Assembly (NCBI GenBank): GCA_023664305.1
Contig: JAMPFT010000017.1
Location: forward strand, 1-64,000
Length of the DNA stretch: 64,000 nt
Reading direction: 5' to 3'
Source: a bacterium
GTDB taxonomy: Bacteria > Bacillota > Clostridia > Lachnospirales > Lachnospiraceae
This document shows, piece after piece, positions 8,742 to 17,212 of this stretch (the first letter of the stretch is position 1; each line of letters starts with the position of its first letter). The notes beneath the pieces were generated by a model, which saw only the letters and a list, made by a program, of their open reading frames with translations, made no database searches and had not been told where the DNA came from. The position numbers and the translations under genes were made by a program.

Positions 8742-10457
8742 ATGAAAAGTGCAGGTAAAAAAATCTTTGGTATTCGTGTAAAGCTGATTGCCGTGTCGGT
8801 TTTGCCGGCATTGCTTATTTCGGTGGTCTTGATGATCCTGGCAAACAACAGCTTGAGAACGGGAATGGAGGATGAGGCTCTGGAGGGTTTATCCAGGTTG
8901 GCGCAGGCCGCTAAGGGCGGAACGGAGAACGTTGCCGGGGAGTATTTCCTTGACGAGAATAATGACCTCTGGAAAGGTGAACTGAATCTGTCTCAGAACT
9001 CCGAAAGACTTGACGCTTACGTTCAGGGTACGGACGCTGAGATCTCGATTCTCATCGGCGCAACGAGAAGAGCGACAACGCTCCGCAACGCGTCGGGACA
9101 GCGCGCAATCGGCGAGGATACGCCCAGCGAGGTATGGAGCAAGGTAAGGACAGGCGAGACCTATCTGTCCACCAGTGTGATGATCAACAATGAGGAGTAC
9201 TGCGCATGCTATCTTCCTCTGGAGAACAGCCAGGGCAATATCATCGGTATGGTTTTCGCCGGCGCTCCCAGTGAGGATGTCGAAGAGTATATTTCCGAAA
9301 TGATAATCCGGTTCCTGATTATTGACGTTGTCATTCTTGTGTGCGTTGTCATACTGAACCTTGTCGTGGTAAACAGCGTCGCGAAGTCCATCGGCAGCGC
9401 GGAAGAGATGATACTGGAGCTGGCGGAAGGAAATCTCAATCTGGAGATCGATCAGAAGATAGTAAACCGCGGCGACGAAATCGGAGACATGGGAAGAGCA
9501 GTGGCGAGACTTACCGAGAAGCTGAAGGAGATCGTCGGCAACTTCAAGAATTCCTCTGACGAGCTGACAGAGGCGGGCGGTTCTCTGGATACCATGGCAT
9601 CGCAGTCCAGCACCGCGACAGACGAGATCAGCCGTGCGGTGGAAGAGATTTCCCACGGCGCAGTATCCCAGGCGGAAGAGATCGAGTCCGCATCCGGACA
9701 GATCGCAGCGATGGGCGTTGTAATCGAAGAGATTGTAAACAATGTAAAGAGCCTGACGGAAGCGTCGGAGTCCATGACCAATGCGGGTAACGCATCTATG
9801 GAGACCATGCAGAAGCTGAGTACCTCCAATGACCATACATCCCAGGCGATCAACAATATCGGCGAGCAGATCCACCTGACGAACGAGTCCATCAAGAAGA
9901 TCAGCATCGCTACAGAGCTGATCACCTCTATCGCGTCCCAGACGAATCTGCTGTCACTGAACGCTTCCATCGAGTCCGCGAGAGCAGGCGAGGCAGGAAG
10001 AGGCTTTGCGGTGGTTGCTTCCGAGATTCAGAAGCTGGCAGTGCAGTCCAATGACGCAGCGGTAGAAATCCAGCAGATCATCGGCAATCTGGTGGCTGAG
10101 TCCCAGAAGACCATCAATGAGATGCAGGATGCTGAAGTCCTGATGAAGGAACAGCAGGAGAAGCTGGGAGATACCAAGGAGAAATTTGACGAGGTTAATG
10201 CCGGAATCGATGTTTCCAAGGAACAGACAGAGCAGATCCGCGTATGCGTAGATTCCTGCGACAGTGCGAGAGCTTCCGTTATGGATGTCATCACAAACCT
10301 GTCGGCTATTTCGCAGGAGAACGCGGCGGCAGCAGAGGAGACAACTGCATCCATGCAGGAGCTGAATGCAAATATCAACATGCTGGCCGGCGAAGCGGCG
10401 AAGCTGAGAGACATTTCAGAGCAGTTGAAGAAGGAAATGAGTTTCTTCAAGCTGTAA
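8742..10457 (+). CDS. Methyl-accepting chemotaxis protein with single Cache sensor
   Basis: This is a 571-residue transmembrane receptor that would signal to CheA. It has a first membrane helix at about residues 12-35 and an extracellular single-Cache-like sensor (about 40-180, with a [19 protein letters not shown] segment). A second helix follows (about 187-210), then a HAMP linker and the cytoplasmic coiled coil. The invariant hairpin tip reads [21 protein letters not shown]. No chemotaxis kinase genes are in the window, so it is an orphan receptor. The ligand is unknown. mecA follows after 19 bases and is probably co-transcribed. Confidence 0.92.
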   Translation: MKSAGKKIFGIRVKLIAVSVLPALLISVVLMILANNSLRTGMEDEALEGLSRLAQAAKGGTENVAGEYFLDENNDLWKGELNLSQNSERLDAYVQGTDAEISILIGATRRATTLRNASGQRAIGEDTPSEVWSKVRTGETYLSTSVMINNEEYCACYLPLENSQGNIIGMVFAGAPSEDVEEYISEMIIRFLIIDVVILVCVVILNLVVVNSVAKSIGSAEEMILELAEGNLNLEIDQKIVNRGDEIGDMGRAVARLTEKLKEIVGNFKNSSDELTEAGGSLDTMASQSSTATDEISRAVEEISHGAVSQAEEIESASGQIAAMGVVIEEIVNNVKSLTEASESMTNAGNASMETMQKLSTSNDHTSQAINNIGEQIHLTNESIKKISIATELITSIASQTNLLSLNASIESARAGEAGRGFAVVASEIQKLAVQSNDAAVEIQQIIGNLVAESQKTINEMQDAEVLMKEQQEKLGDTKEKFDEVNAGIDVSKEQTEQIRVCVDSCDSARASVMDVITNLSAISQENAAAAEETTASMQELNANINMLAGEAAKLRDISEQLKKEMSFFKL

Positions 10458-10476
10458 TTGTAAAAGCGGTGTATGT

Positions 10477-11178
10477 ATGAGAATTGAGCGTGTGGATGAA
10501 ACAACCGTAAAATGCTTCCTGTCAAACGAAGAGCTGGAAGAGTATGATATCGATTATAAAGACTTTATCATGCGCAGCGAAAAGGCCCGGGAAGTAGTTC
10601 AGGATATCGTGGCACATGCCTCAGAAGAGGTCGGCTTTGTGCCGCCGAAATATTCCTTTGATCTGCAGATTATGATGGTGCCCGATCAGGGGATGGTTCT
10701 GACCCTTTCGGAAAAGGACCAGGTGGCGCGGGACAGCGAACGCCTGATAGAATGTCTGAAGGAGTTGAAGAGGCTTTTGAAGACCGCCAATGAGGCGACG
10801 GCGCGAAAGGTGCTGGCGGACATGGCGGCGGGAGCTGCGGAGCTTCCTGAGGATGCCGTTGAAGAATTGAAACCGGAGATTGCTGCGTTCAGTTTTACCA
10901 CTATGCGGGATGTCATGAGTTATGCGGCGGCGCTGCCGTCGAACCTCAGGGTGGGGAGCGAATTGTATTTGATGGATGATTTGTACTATCTCTATCTGAG
11001 AAAGGGCGGCGCTTCCTATGACCGATTTACCAGAGCCTGCATTCAGGCTCTGGAGTTCGGCGAACTGTACACGGCGATTGAACCCAAAATACAGGATCTG
11101 CAGCAGAACGGTATCTGCCTGATTCGGGATAAGGCGATTAAAAGACTGGCGTCCATCGTGAAAAAGGCGGGAAGCTGA
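10477..11178 (+). CDS. mecA: Adaptor protein MecA
   Basis: MecA delivers substrates to the ClpC AAA+ unfoldase and in Bacillus controls competence and other processes. The 233-residue protein starts MRIERVDETTVKCFLSNEEL, typical of the N-terminal substrate-binding domain. It has an acidic linker around residues 85-135 and a C-terminal ClpC-binding domain (FTTMRDVMSYAAALP, then YYLYLRKGG). It follows the chemoreceptor closely. That pairing may be only transcriptional. A convergent pseudouridine synthase ends 27 bases beyond. Confidence 0.85.
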   Translation: MRIERVDETTVKCFLSNEELEEYDIDYKDFIMRSEKAREVVQDIVAHASEEVGFVPPKYSFDLQIMMVPDQGMVLTLSEKDQVARDSERLIECLKELKRLLKTANEATARKVLADMAAGAAELPEDAVEELKPEIAAFSFTTMRDVMSYAAALPSNLRVGSELYLMDDLYYLYLRKGGASYDRFTRACIQALEFGELYTAIEPKIQDLQQNGICLIRDKAIKRLASIVKKAGS

Positions 11179-11205
11179 ATATGCGGCGGGAAACGTCAGG
11201 AGAGG

Positions 11206-12105
11206 TCAGAAAGGTTCAAGGATTTTCCGCATATCCGTCGGCAGCGGCGCAGTAAACACCATGCTTTTGCCGGTAATCGGATGCGCAAAGGAAAGACGGT
11301 AAGAGTGCAGGGCCTGTCTGCCGATGCATTCCGTATCCGGGTTGTACAGGTAATCTCCGATCAGGGGAAAACCGAGATATTTCATATGGATTCGTATCTG
11401 ATGGGTGCGGCCCGTCTCCAGTTCCAAGGAGACGAGGCTGTACCCGTTTTTTTGCGCTACGGTGCAATAGTGTGTCACGGCTTTTTCCCCCTTCTCAAAG
11501 TCTACGGTGCGTTCGATGACTGAGCCGGGTTTGCGCCCCAAAGGGGCGGTGATTGTCCCGGAGGGAGGCGTGACGCTTCCGCGGACAATGGCGAGATACT
11601 GCCGTCGGATGCCCTTACAGGGAGCGGTCAGCATGGCGGAAAGGATGCCTGCGCTGACGTAATGCTTTGCAATGAGGGTCAGGCCCGAGGTATCCCGGTC
11701 CAGACGGTTGATACAGCGAAAGACAAAAGGAGTTTCCTGCTGACGGAAGTACCACGCCAGAGCGTTTGCAAGAGAATTGTCGTAATTGTTCATGGAGGGA
11801 TGAATCGGCATACCCGCGGGTTTGTCGATTACCATCAGATCCTCGTCCTCGTAAAGGATATTTAAGGGCAATTCTACCGGCAGTATTTTTTCGGAGGAAA
11901 CGCTTTCTACGATATGAAGGGTGAGAAGGTCTCCTTTTTTCAGCCGGGCCGTCAAAAAGGCAGGCTTCCCGTTCACCAGAACAAATTCCGGCTCTTTTTT
12001 CAGCCGGATCATGCTCTGGGACGAGAAGCCCTTTACCTTCAGATATTGCTTTATGACATATCCGTCGTTTTCTTCCGGAATCGGATAATTCAATGTGCGC
12101 TGCAT
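11206..12105 (-). CDS. RluA-family rRNA pseudouridine synthase
   Basis: This 299-residue enzyme isomerises uridines in large-subunit rRNA or tRNA. An N-terminal S4-like RNA-binding part (about residues 10-75) precedes the catalytic domain. The catalytic motif reads INRLDRDTSGLTLIAK, with the essential Asp. The usual His before RLD is Asn here, a tolerated variation. GRTHQIRIHM marks the C-terminal half. Its start overlaps the end of ohrR by 16 bases, so it is the third gene of the flavodoxin-ohrR operon and would share OhrR control. Confidence 0.88.
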   Translation of the reverse strand: MQRTLNYPIPEENDGYVIKQYLKVKGFSSQSMIRLKKEPEFVLVNGKPAFLTARLKKGDLLTLHIVESVSSEKILPVELPLNILYEDEDLMVIDKPAGMPIHPSMNNYDNSLANALAWYFRQQETPFVFRCINRLDRDTSGLTLIAKHYVSAGILSAMLTAPCKGIRRQYLAIVRGSVTPPSGTITAPLGRKPGSVIERTVDFEKGEKAVTHYCTVAQKNGYSLVSLELETGRTHQIRIHMKYLGFPLIGDYLYNPDTECIGRQALHSYRLSFAHPITGKSMVFTAPLPTDMRKILEPF

Positions 12106-12566
12106 GTTGTCTCCCTGTCTGAAAAGCCTTTGCCGATTCTGCCGAGAAGCTTATACAGGAGCCGGTACAGCTCCGCCGCTTCCGCAGGATCAAGATTGAC
12201 GCACTTTCCAAGCTGCATGGGAACGGCAGCAGCCGAATTTTTCAGCGCCTCTCCCTGCCCCGTAATGCGAACCGTCAGATTCCGTTCGTCTTCCTCAGAG
12301 CGTTCCCGGGAGACGAGGCCCTTTGTCTCCAGCTTCTTGAGAAGCGGTGTCAAGGTGCCGGAATCCAAGTAGAGGAGACGGCCCAGTTCTTTAGCCGTAA
12401 TTTCCCGGTGCTCCCATAAGACCATCATGACAATATACTGCGTATAAGTCAGATCCAGAGGATCTAAAAAGGGCTTGTATAATTTTACGACCTCCCTGGA
12501 ACAGGCGTAAAGCGGAAAGCACAGCTGGTTTTCCAGTTTTAAGGCGTCGAATGACGATGGATTCAT
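12090..12566 (-). CDS. ohrR: Organic-peroxide-sensing MarR-family repressor OhrR
   Basis: OhrR represses peroxide-defence genes until its reactive cysteine near the N-terminus is oxidised. The 158-residue protein has the family signature LENQLCFPLYACSREV, with Cys16 in the expected place. A LTYTQYIVMMVLWE helix follows, then the winged helix-turn-helix (GRLLYLDSGTLTPLLKKLE). Its ATG overlaps the flavodoxin stop by four bases. The palindrome at the operon promoter (13045-13057) matches the OhrR-box pattern, which implies autoregulation. An Ohr peroxidase gene is not present here, which is unusual. Confidence 0.85.
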   Translation of the reverse strand: MNPSSFDALKLENQLCFPLYACSREVVKLYKPFLDPLDLTYTQYIVMMVLWEHREITAKELGRLLYLDSGTLTPLLKKLETKGLVSRERSEEDERNLTVRITGQGEALKNSAAAVPMQLGKCVNLDPAEAAELYRLLYKLLGRIGKGFSDRETTCSAH

Positions 12567-12973
12567 TTTCCGGCCACTCCCTTGGCAAACGCTGCGGCGT
12601 TCTGCAGATCCTCGCTGTTCGGACGTCCCTTATGCATGGGACCGAAAGAGCCTCTGCAATGAAAATCTTCAGGATGCATTTCAAGTCCTGCCGCCTCCGC
12701 TACTTTTTTCATCGGCTTGTAGACGGATTTCATCATGGCGGAGGTGCCGAAGCATACGATCTTCCCGATTTTGTCCTTGTTTGCCGCTACAAATGATTTG
12801 ATTTCGTCGGAAACGTCAAAAGCGTAGTAGGAACATCCCAAAAAGAGAATGTCGGCCTTGTCGGCGAGCGGGACAGAGACGTCCTTCGCCTCAATGCCTA
12901 ACGCCTCTCCGATGGCCTCCGCCAGCTTCTTCGTGTTTCCCGAGCGAGTGTAATATCTGATTTGAATATTCAT
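12563..12973 (-). CDS. Flavodoxin-family protein
   Basis: A 136-residue single-domain flavodoxin, probably an FMN electron carrier or small reductase in the cytoplasm. The phosphate-binding loop reads YYTRSGNTKKLAEAIGEAL (residues 6-24). A LFLGCSYYAFDV strand-loop and CFGTSAMMKSV follow. The ATG at 12973 was chosen because the open frame upstream (to 13081) runs through the promoter and operator. It is the first gene of the OhrR-controlled operon, which suggests a role in thiol or peroxide stress rather than housekeeping electron transfer (inference). Confidence 0.8.
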   Translation of the reverse strand: MNIQIRYYTRSGNTKKLAEAIGEALGIEAKDVSVPLADKADILFLGCSYYAFDVSDEIKSFVAANKDKIGKIVCFGTSAMMKSVYKPMKKVAEAAGLEMHPEDFHCRGSFGPMHKGRPNSEDLQNAAAFAKGVAGK

Positions 12974-13044
12974 TTTTTTCTCCGTTTCTGCGCCGCCTTG
13001 TGTGTAACAAGCCTGCGGCAGGCGCGCGCGACTACAAATTTGAA

Positions 13045-13081
13045 ACAATTTAATTGTACAAAATTGATTTAAGGATGTCAA
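13045..13081 (-). promoter_or_regulatory. Promoter with overlapping OhrR box for the flavodoxin-ohrR operon
   Basis: On the minus strand TTGACA (13081-13076) and TACAAT (13058-13053) are 17 bases apart. A 13-base perfect palindrome ACAATTTAATTGT (13045-13057) overlaps the -10 element. It resembles the TACAATT-AATTGTA pattern known for OhrR boxes in Bacillus. Binding there would block RNA polymerase, giving peroxide-inducible autoregulation. Confidence 0.75.
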
Positions 13082-13117
13082 TACTTTTTCTTTTTCAGAC
13101 TGGCAGGGAAGATCGTT

Positions 13118-13597
13118 TCAGTTGGTGTTTCGTTCGTACCTCATGTATAACCAGTACGCACCGTTGATATGAAGAACGATGTCCTCTCCGTATTGATATA
13201 CCTCACAGCCGACGACCGGATGATTCGCCTGAAAATTTTCTTTTGGTATTCCATCCGTGTCACTGCTTTGATTGCTTGTAACATCACTCAAAATCTGTCC
13301 GAGATAAACAAACTCGTCCTTCCGTTCCGGATAGCTCTGCTCGCTGACGGATTGTTTATAAAGTATGTCATTCACATAAACCATGGGAGCCGCATCTGCA
13401 ATGCCCTGAGATGTCACCTCATCACCGTTATTTGCAACGGCAAAATGAACAGCAAGGACTAATACCAGAGCAAGACAGGCCGCCATAGCCCCCCGTTTCA
13501 GCCAGCCGGAGCTTTTGGGGCGTCGGGCGGGGGACGCTTCTTCAACGTATTTTTCCTCCACCTGACTCATCGCCTTCAACAAACGTTTTTCTTTCAT
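13118..13597 (-). CDS. Membrane protein encoded with the ECF sigma factor (putative anti-sigma)
   Basis: This 159-residue protein has a short basic cytoplasmic N-terminus (about 35 residues) and one membrane segment (GAMAACLALVLVLAVHFAVA, about residues 36-55). An extracytoplasmic domain of about 100 residues follows. The gene overlaps the sigma gene by four bases, so the two are translationally coupled. That layout is typical of an anti-sigma or sensor partner. No zinc-binding anti-sigma motif is visible, and the N-terminus is short for one, so the anti-sigma role is inferred from position. Confidence 0.65.
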   Translation of the reverse strand: MKEKRLLKAMSQVEEKYVEEASPARRPKSSGWLKRGAMAACLALVLVLAVHFAVANNGDEVTSQGIADAAPMVYVNDILYKQSVSEQSYPERKDEFVYLGQILSDVTSNQSSDTDGIPKENFQANHPVVGCEVYQYGEDIVLHINGAYWLYMRYERNTN

Positions 13598-14154
13598 AAA
13601 TCATAACCTTCTTTCTCCAATAGTTGTCTTAGTTCGTTCCGGGAGCGAAGCAAAGACATCTTCACCTTGCTCTCGCCGATGGAATAGTCCGCCGCAATCT
13701 CTTTGACGGAACACATATACCAATATCTGCGCATGAAGATTTTTCGCCTCTCTTTTGGAAGCGTACTTAAAAAGCGGTTGAGTATTTCCGCCAGCGTAAG
13801 ATCATCGGCAGCCTGTCCCACCTTTTCCGAGGCTGGGATGCAGTCCTGCAGTTCCTCCAGCGCAAGAGGAACCTGCCCTGCGCCACGCTTTTCGGCGCTG
13901 TACTGCTCCCACTTCTTTAAAGACAGGTTGCGGGTGATCGTTCCGAGAAAAACAGACAGCTTGTTCGGACGCTGGGGCGGTATAGCTTTCCAGGCATTGA
14001 ACATGGTGTCGTTCACACATTCCTCGCTGTCCTCATGGCTGTGGAGGATATGAAACGCGATGGAATGGCAGTATCTCCCGTATTTGTCTGCAGTTTCGGA
14101 TATGGCAGTTTCAGAGCGCGCCCAGTACAGATCAATAATTTGCTTATCCTCCAT
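13594..14154 (-). CDS. ECF-type RNA polymerase sigma factor
   Basis: A 186-residue sigma-70-family factor that directs RNA polymerase to stress-type promoters. Region 2 (about residues 20-85) includes HSHEDSEECVNDTMFNAWKAIPP. Region 4 (about 125-180) includes LPKERRKIFMRRYWYMCSVKEIA and a helix-turn-helix ending in SLLRSRNELRQ. The two are joined by a polar linker. It overlaps its partner gene. The 176 bases upstream (14155-14330) are AT-rich and probably hold its promoter, but no consensus was clear to me. Confidence 0.88.
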   Translation of the reverse strand: MEDKQIIDLYWARSETAISETADKYGRYCHSIAFHILHSHEDSEECVNDTMFNAWKAIPPQRPNKLSVFLGTITRNLSLKKWEQYSAEKRGAGQVPLALEELQDCIPASEKVGQAADDLTLAEILNRFLSTLPKERRKIFMRRYWYMCSVKEIAADYSIGESKVKMSLLRSRNELRQLLEKEGYDL

Positions 14155-14330
14155 AGAACCTCCCTTCCCTTGCGGTAGAGCTCTTCACATATATAGACCG
14201 GAAAATGACAGGATGCGTCACATATTTTCGAAAAAATTTAATCCTCAAAAAAATGATTGGTTATCTGCGTCCTATTGTACCAGCCGCATTTGTTTGAAAC
14301 AAGTTTTATCCCGGTGAAAAGTTTTTCTTC

Positions 14331-14360
14331 TTGACAAACCGGTATTGTCTGCACTACAAT
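14331..14360 (+). promoter_or_regulatory. Promoter of the T-box leader
   Basis: TTGACA (14331-14336) and TACAAT (14355-14360) with an 18-base spacer. Transcription would start near 14368, just before the T-box stem I. Confidence 0.75.
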
Positions 14361-14380
14361 CACTACATAGTAAAGACTGT

Positions 14381-14650
14381 GAAGAGGATTAGTACGGGCT
14401 TGGAGACAGCACAGAGAGAGGATGGGGCGACGCATCGGGCAAAGAGAGGCGGCGCGGCTGAGAGATCCTTATGCAAAGAGTTCGGAACCTGCCTCGGAGT
14501 CCCACGCGAGACTGATGGCGAAAAGCAGCCTGTCGGAGGAAGCGCGGCGTAAGCCGGCGTTAACGGGTAATGAGGAGGACGCGCAGGCGTCAATCAGGGT
14601 GGTATCGCCGGGTTTTCGGTCCCTTATGGGAGCGAAGCCCGGCGTTCTTG
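14381..14650 (+). ncRNA. T-box riboswitch, proline specifier (CCU)
   Basis: T-box leaders sense uncharged tRNA and allow read-through into aminoacylation genes. The specifier-loop strand AGTA lies at 14391-14394. Its partner GAA (14485-14487) is followed by the codon CCT (14488-14490), a proline codon. The T-box sequence agggtggtatcgccggg is at 14596-14612. A competing stem cgccggg/cccggcg (14606-14612 with 14638-14644) forms the terminator, with a short, weak T tract (ttctt). The proline specifier agrees with proS downstream. An acetyltransferase gene and a repeat element sit in between. Confidence 0.88.
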
Positions 14651-14653
14651 CGT

Positions 14654-14773
14654 GAATCAGCAGAGGACGGATCGCGGCGTAACCGAAACCGTGCTTGCAC
14701 GAGTTGCGGTTACGTCGAGAGACGAACGAGCAACGCGAACGAGAAAGGCGCAGCCTTTCGAGTCTGCTGATTC
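14654..14773. repeat. 120-bp inverted-repeat-bounded element after the T-box
   Basis: GAATCAGCAGA (14654-14664) and TCTGCTGATTC (14763-14773) are perfect 11-bp inverted repeats bounding exactly 120 bases. A small hairpin gaaaggc/gcctttc lies inside. The element could be a tiny non-autonomous insertion or a long RNA hairpin arm. No flanking target-site duplication is obvious. Confidence 0.5.
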
Positions 14774-14863
14774 GAATAGGCAGAGTCAGAAGCTTCTCCG
14801 TGTACAGGCCGCGCTTGCACGAGTTGCGGTTGAGTCGAGAGACGGACGAGCAACGCGAACGAG
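14693..14863. repeat. 51-bp direct repeats spaced 120 bp apart
   Basis: Copies at 14693-14743 and 14813-14863 match at 48 of 51 positions. Both begin gcttgcacgagttgcggt and end with gcaacgcgaacgag. The second copy runs into the ribosome binding site of the acetyltransferase gene. The 120-base spacing equals the length of the inverted-repeat element. Confidence 0.8.
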
Positions 14864-14874
14864 GAGGGATGATC

Positions 14875-15399
14875 ATGAGTAAGGAACCGATAATTGAAAC
14901 GGACAGATTGATTTTGCGCCCGCTGACTCTCGATGACGCGGAAGCAGTTTTTGGCTGGAACAGCGATGAAAGAGTCACAAAGTATATGTCCTATTCCACC
15001 TATTCTGATGTCAGTCAGACGGTAGACTGGATAAAGTCTACGCTCACGGATGAAAAGGAGTGGAATTGGGCATTTGTCCTGAAAGAAGAAAATAAGGTAA
15101 TCGGAGCAGGAAGTATAGGACCCAATGCACAAATGCAGGATTATTGGGGCATAGGATATAATCTCCACTACGATTATTGGCACAAGGGATACTGCACGGA
15201 AGCCATGAGGGCTATTATTGAATTTGCGTATAAAAAGCTCGGCGTAAAAAAGATATGCTCAGACCACGCGGTCGATAATCCGCGTTCCGGAAAAGTTATG
15301 GAAAAGTGCGGATTGAAATTTGATCATTACGGGGAATTTACAAAGCTTGACGGCACGCAGACGTTCCGGGCAAAATTTTATACGATGGAGTTGGAGTAA
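14875..15399 (+). CDS. GNAT acetyltransferase (RimJ/RimL type)
   Basis: A 174-residue N-acetyltransferase of the group that includes ribosomal-protein acetylases. The N-terminus reads PIIETDRLILRPLTLDDAE. The acetyl-CoA site region includes GIGYNLHYDYWHKGYCTEAMRA, and the C-terminus has a NPRSGKVMEKCGLKF motif. The ATG at 14875 has gaggagg six bases upstream. A longer frame runs back through the 51-bp repeat and is not expected to be used. The gene lies between a proline T-box and proS, so it is probably induced by uncharged tRNA-Pro. The substrate is unknown. Confidence 0.8.
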   Translation: MSKEPIIETDRLILRPLTLDDAEAVFGWNSDERVTKYMSYSTYSDVSQTVDWIKSTLTDEKEWNWAFVLKEENKVIGAGSIGPNAQMQDYWGIGYNLHYDYWHKGYCTEAMRAIIEFAYKKLGVKKICSDHAVDNPRSGKVMEKCGLKFDHYGEFTKLDGTQTFRAKFYTMELE

Positions 15400-15410
15400 A
15401 ATCGGATCTT

Positions 15411-15450
15411 ATACCCCGTATATCGCAGGCTTTACCTGCGATACTGCACC
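15411..15450 (+). repeat. Short palindromic intergenic repeat, copy 1
   Basis: The element starts ataccccgtat, has the stem atcgcagg/cctgcgat around ctttac, and ends tactgcacc. A close relative with the loop reduced lies at 27776-27811. The gap 15400-15582 also holds a gccgcctgcggcggc hairpin (15490-15504) and the proS ribosome binding site. Confidence 0.55.
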
Positions 15451-15582
15451 AATGAAGGGTTTGAAAGGAACTTTCATACTTGTTACCATGCCGCCTGCGG
15501 CGGCACAAATAATCCATAGATTCAGTTTTAAAGGAAATCTTCCCGAAAAGGGAAAACAAAAAGAAAGGCAGGGAGATTTAAG

Positions 15583-17034
15583 ATGGAAAAGGAAGCACAG
15601 AAAACGTCGAAAAAGATGGTGGAGGAGATCACGTCCATGGATGTGGACTTCGCACAATGGTACACGGACGTGGTAAAGAAGGCGGAGCTGATCGATTATA
15701 CCTCCGTCAAGGGCTGCATGGTGATCAAGCCCGCGGGCTACGCGATCTGGGAGCTGATTCAGAAGCAGCTGGACGAGAGGTTCAAGGCGGCGGGGGTGGA
15801 GAACGTCTATCTGCCCATGTTTATTCCGGAGTCTCTGCTGCAGAAGGAGAAGGATCATGTGGAGGGCTTTGCGCCGGAGGTGGCCTGGGTGACGCACGGC
15901 GGCCTGCAGCCTCTGCAGGAAAGGCTTTGCGTGCGTCCCACCTCGGAGACGTTGTTCTGTGATTTTTATAAAAACGACATTCATTCCTACCGGGATCTTC
16001 CCAGAGTCTATAATCAGTGGTGCTCCGTCGTGCGCTGGGAGAAGGAGACGCGCCCTTTCCTGCGCTCCCGGGAGTTCCTCTGGCAGGAGGGCCACACCGC
16101 CCACGCTACGGAGAAGGAGGCCGAGGAGAGAACGATTCAGATGTTAAATCTGTACGCGGACTTCTGCGAGGAGGTGTTGGCGATTCCCGTGATCAAGGGA
16201 CAGAAGACGGAGAAGGAGAAGTTTGCGGGAGCCGTTTCCACCTACACCATCGAGGCCCTGATGCACGACGGAAAGGCGCTGCAGTCCGGCACCAGCCACA
16301 ACTTTGGAGACGGGTTTGCAAAGGCGTTCGGGATTCAGTTTGCGGATAGGGACAACACCCTGAAATATGTTCATCAGACCTCTTGGGGAATGACGACGCG
16401 GCTGATCGGCGCAATCATTATGGTACACGGCGATGACGAGGGGCTGGTTCTTCCTCCTAAGGTGGCGCCGGTTCAGATCTGTATTGTGCCGATCCAGCAG
16501 AAGAAGGAGGGCGTTCTGGAGAAGGCTTACGAGCTTCGGGACAGGCTGCAGACGGGCTTCCGCGTAAAAGTGGACGATACGGACAAGTCGCCCGGGTTTA
16601 AGTTTGCCGAGGCGGAGATGCGGGGCTATCCGATTCGTGTGGAGATCGGGCCGAAGGATATCGAGGCCGGGAAGTGCGTGATCTGCCGCCGGGATACCAG
16701 AGAGAAGATGGAGGTAAGTCTGGAGGAGCTGGAGGCAAAGGCGGGCGAGCTGCTGGAGACGATCCAGAGGGAGATGCTGGAGCGGGCAAGAAAGCACCGG
16801 GAGCTTCACACTCATACTGCGGTCAACATGGAGGAGTTGGAGAAAATCTTCAACGAAGACGGCGGCTTTGTAAAAGCGATGTGGTGCGGCGGGCAGGAGT
16901 GCGAGGACAAGATCAAGGAGAAGCTGGCGGTGACCAGCCGCTGTATGCCTTTCGAGCAGGAGCATATCGCGGATACCTGTGTCTGCTGCGGAAGACCCGC
17001 GAAGAAGATGGTGTACTGGGGACGGGCGTACTAA
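15583..17034 (+). CDS. proS: Prolyl-tRNA synthetase (short, archaeal/eukaryotic-like type)
   Basis: ProS charges tRNA-Pro with proline in the cytoplasm. The 483-residue length and lack of an INS editing insertion place it in the short class found in many Clostridia. Class II motifs are visible: motif 2 around [29 protein letters not shown] (written here as [17 protein letters not shown]) and motif 3 near the [15 protein letters not shown] segment. A C-terminal zinc-binding-like domain includes the residues CVCCGRP. A ribosome binding site precedes the ATG. It should be controlled by the proline T-box at 14381-14650 through the intervening GNAT gene. Confidence 0.95.
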   Translation: MEKEAQKTSKKMVEEITSMDVDFAQWYTDVVKKAELIDYTSVKGCMVIKPAGYAIWELIQKQLDERFKAAGVENVYLPMFIPESLLQKEKDHVEGFAPEVAWVTHGGLQPLQERLCVRPTSETLFCDFYKNDIHSYRDLPRVYNQWCSVVRWEKETRPFLRSREFLWQEGHTAHATEKEAEERTIQMLNLYADFCEEVLAIPVIKGQKTEKEKFAGAVSTYTIEALMHDGKALQSGTSHNFGDGFAKAFGIQFADRDNTLKYVHQTSWGMTTRLIGAIIMVHGDDEGLVLPPKVAPVQICIVPIQQKKEGVLEKAYELRDRLQTGFRVKVDDTDKSPGFKFAEAEMRGYPIRVEIGPKDIEAGKCVICRRDTREKMEVSLEELEAKAGELLETIQREMLERARKHRELHTHTAVNMEELEKIFNEDGGFVKAMWCGGQECEDKIKEKLAVTSRCMPFEQEHIADTCVCCGRPAKKMVYWGRAY

Positions 17035-17094
17035 GTGTGTAAAGATTTTCTAATGTAGCAAAATACGCTACATAAGAAAATCTAAGTTACACAC
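17035..17094 (+). terminator. 60-base near-symmetrical hairpin after proS
   Basis: The hairpin starts one base after the proS stop codon. Nested arms are gtgtgtaa/ttacacac, agattttct/agaaaatct and atgtag/ctacat. No T run follows, so it is more likely an mRNA end structure than a classical terminator. Confidence 0.55.
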
Positions 17095-17095
17095 G

Positions 17096-17173
17096 GAAGA
17101 ATGCCAAATGCAGGCATTCTTCTCGGAACCGAATGGTTCCGTGGGATTGGTTCATGCCGCTGTCGGCGGCATG
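17096..17173 (+). repeat. Modular hairpin cassette, copy F
   Basis: Three hairpins in a row: gaagaatgcc/ggcattcttc, cggaacc/ggttccg and catgccgc/gcggcatg. The first module is the one shared with copies A, B and E. The taggaaacttcgtc header is absent. It lies directly after the long hairpin and before the esterase ribosome binding site. Confidence 0.55.
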
Positions 17174-17212
17174 TCCGGAGGCGTGAAAGAATATCAGGAG
17201 GCGAACAAAGAG

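Noticed and set aside
14381-14650. T-box specific for an amino acid other than proline
   Set aside because: The loop-E partner GAA directly precedes CCT, and proS is the only synthetase downstream, so other frames of the specifier loop were not preferred.
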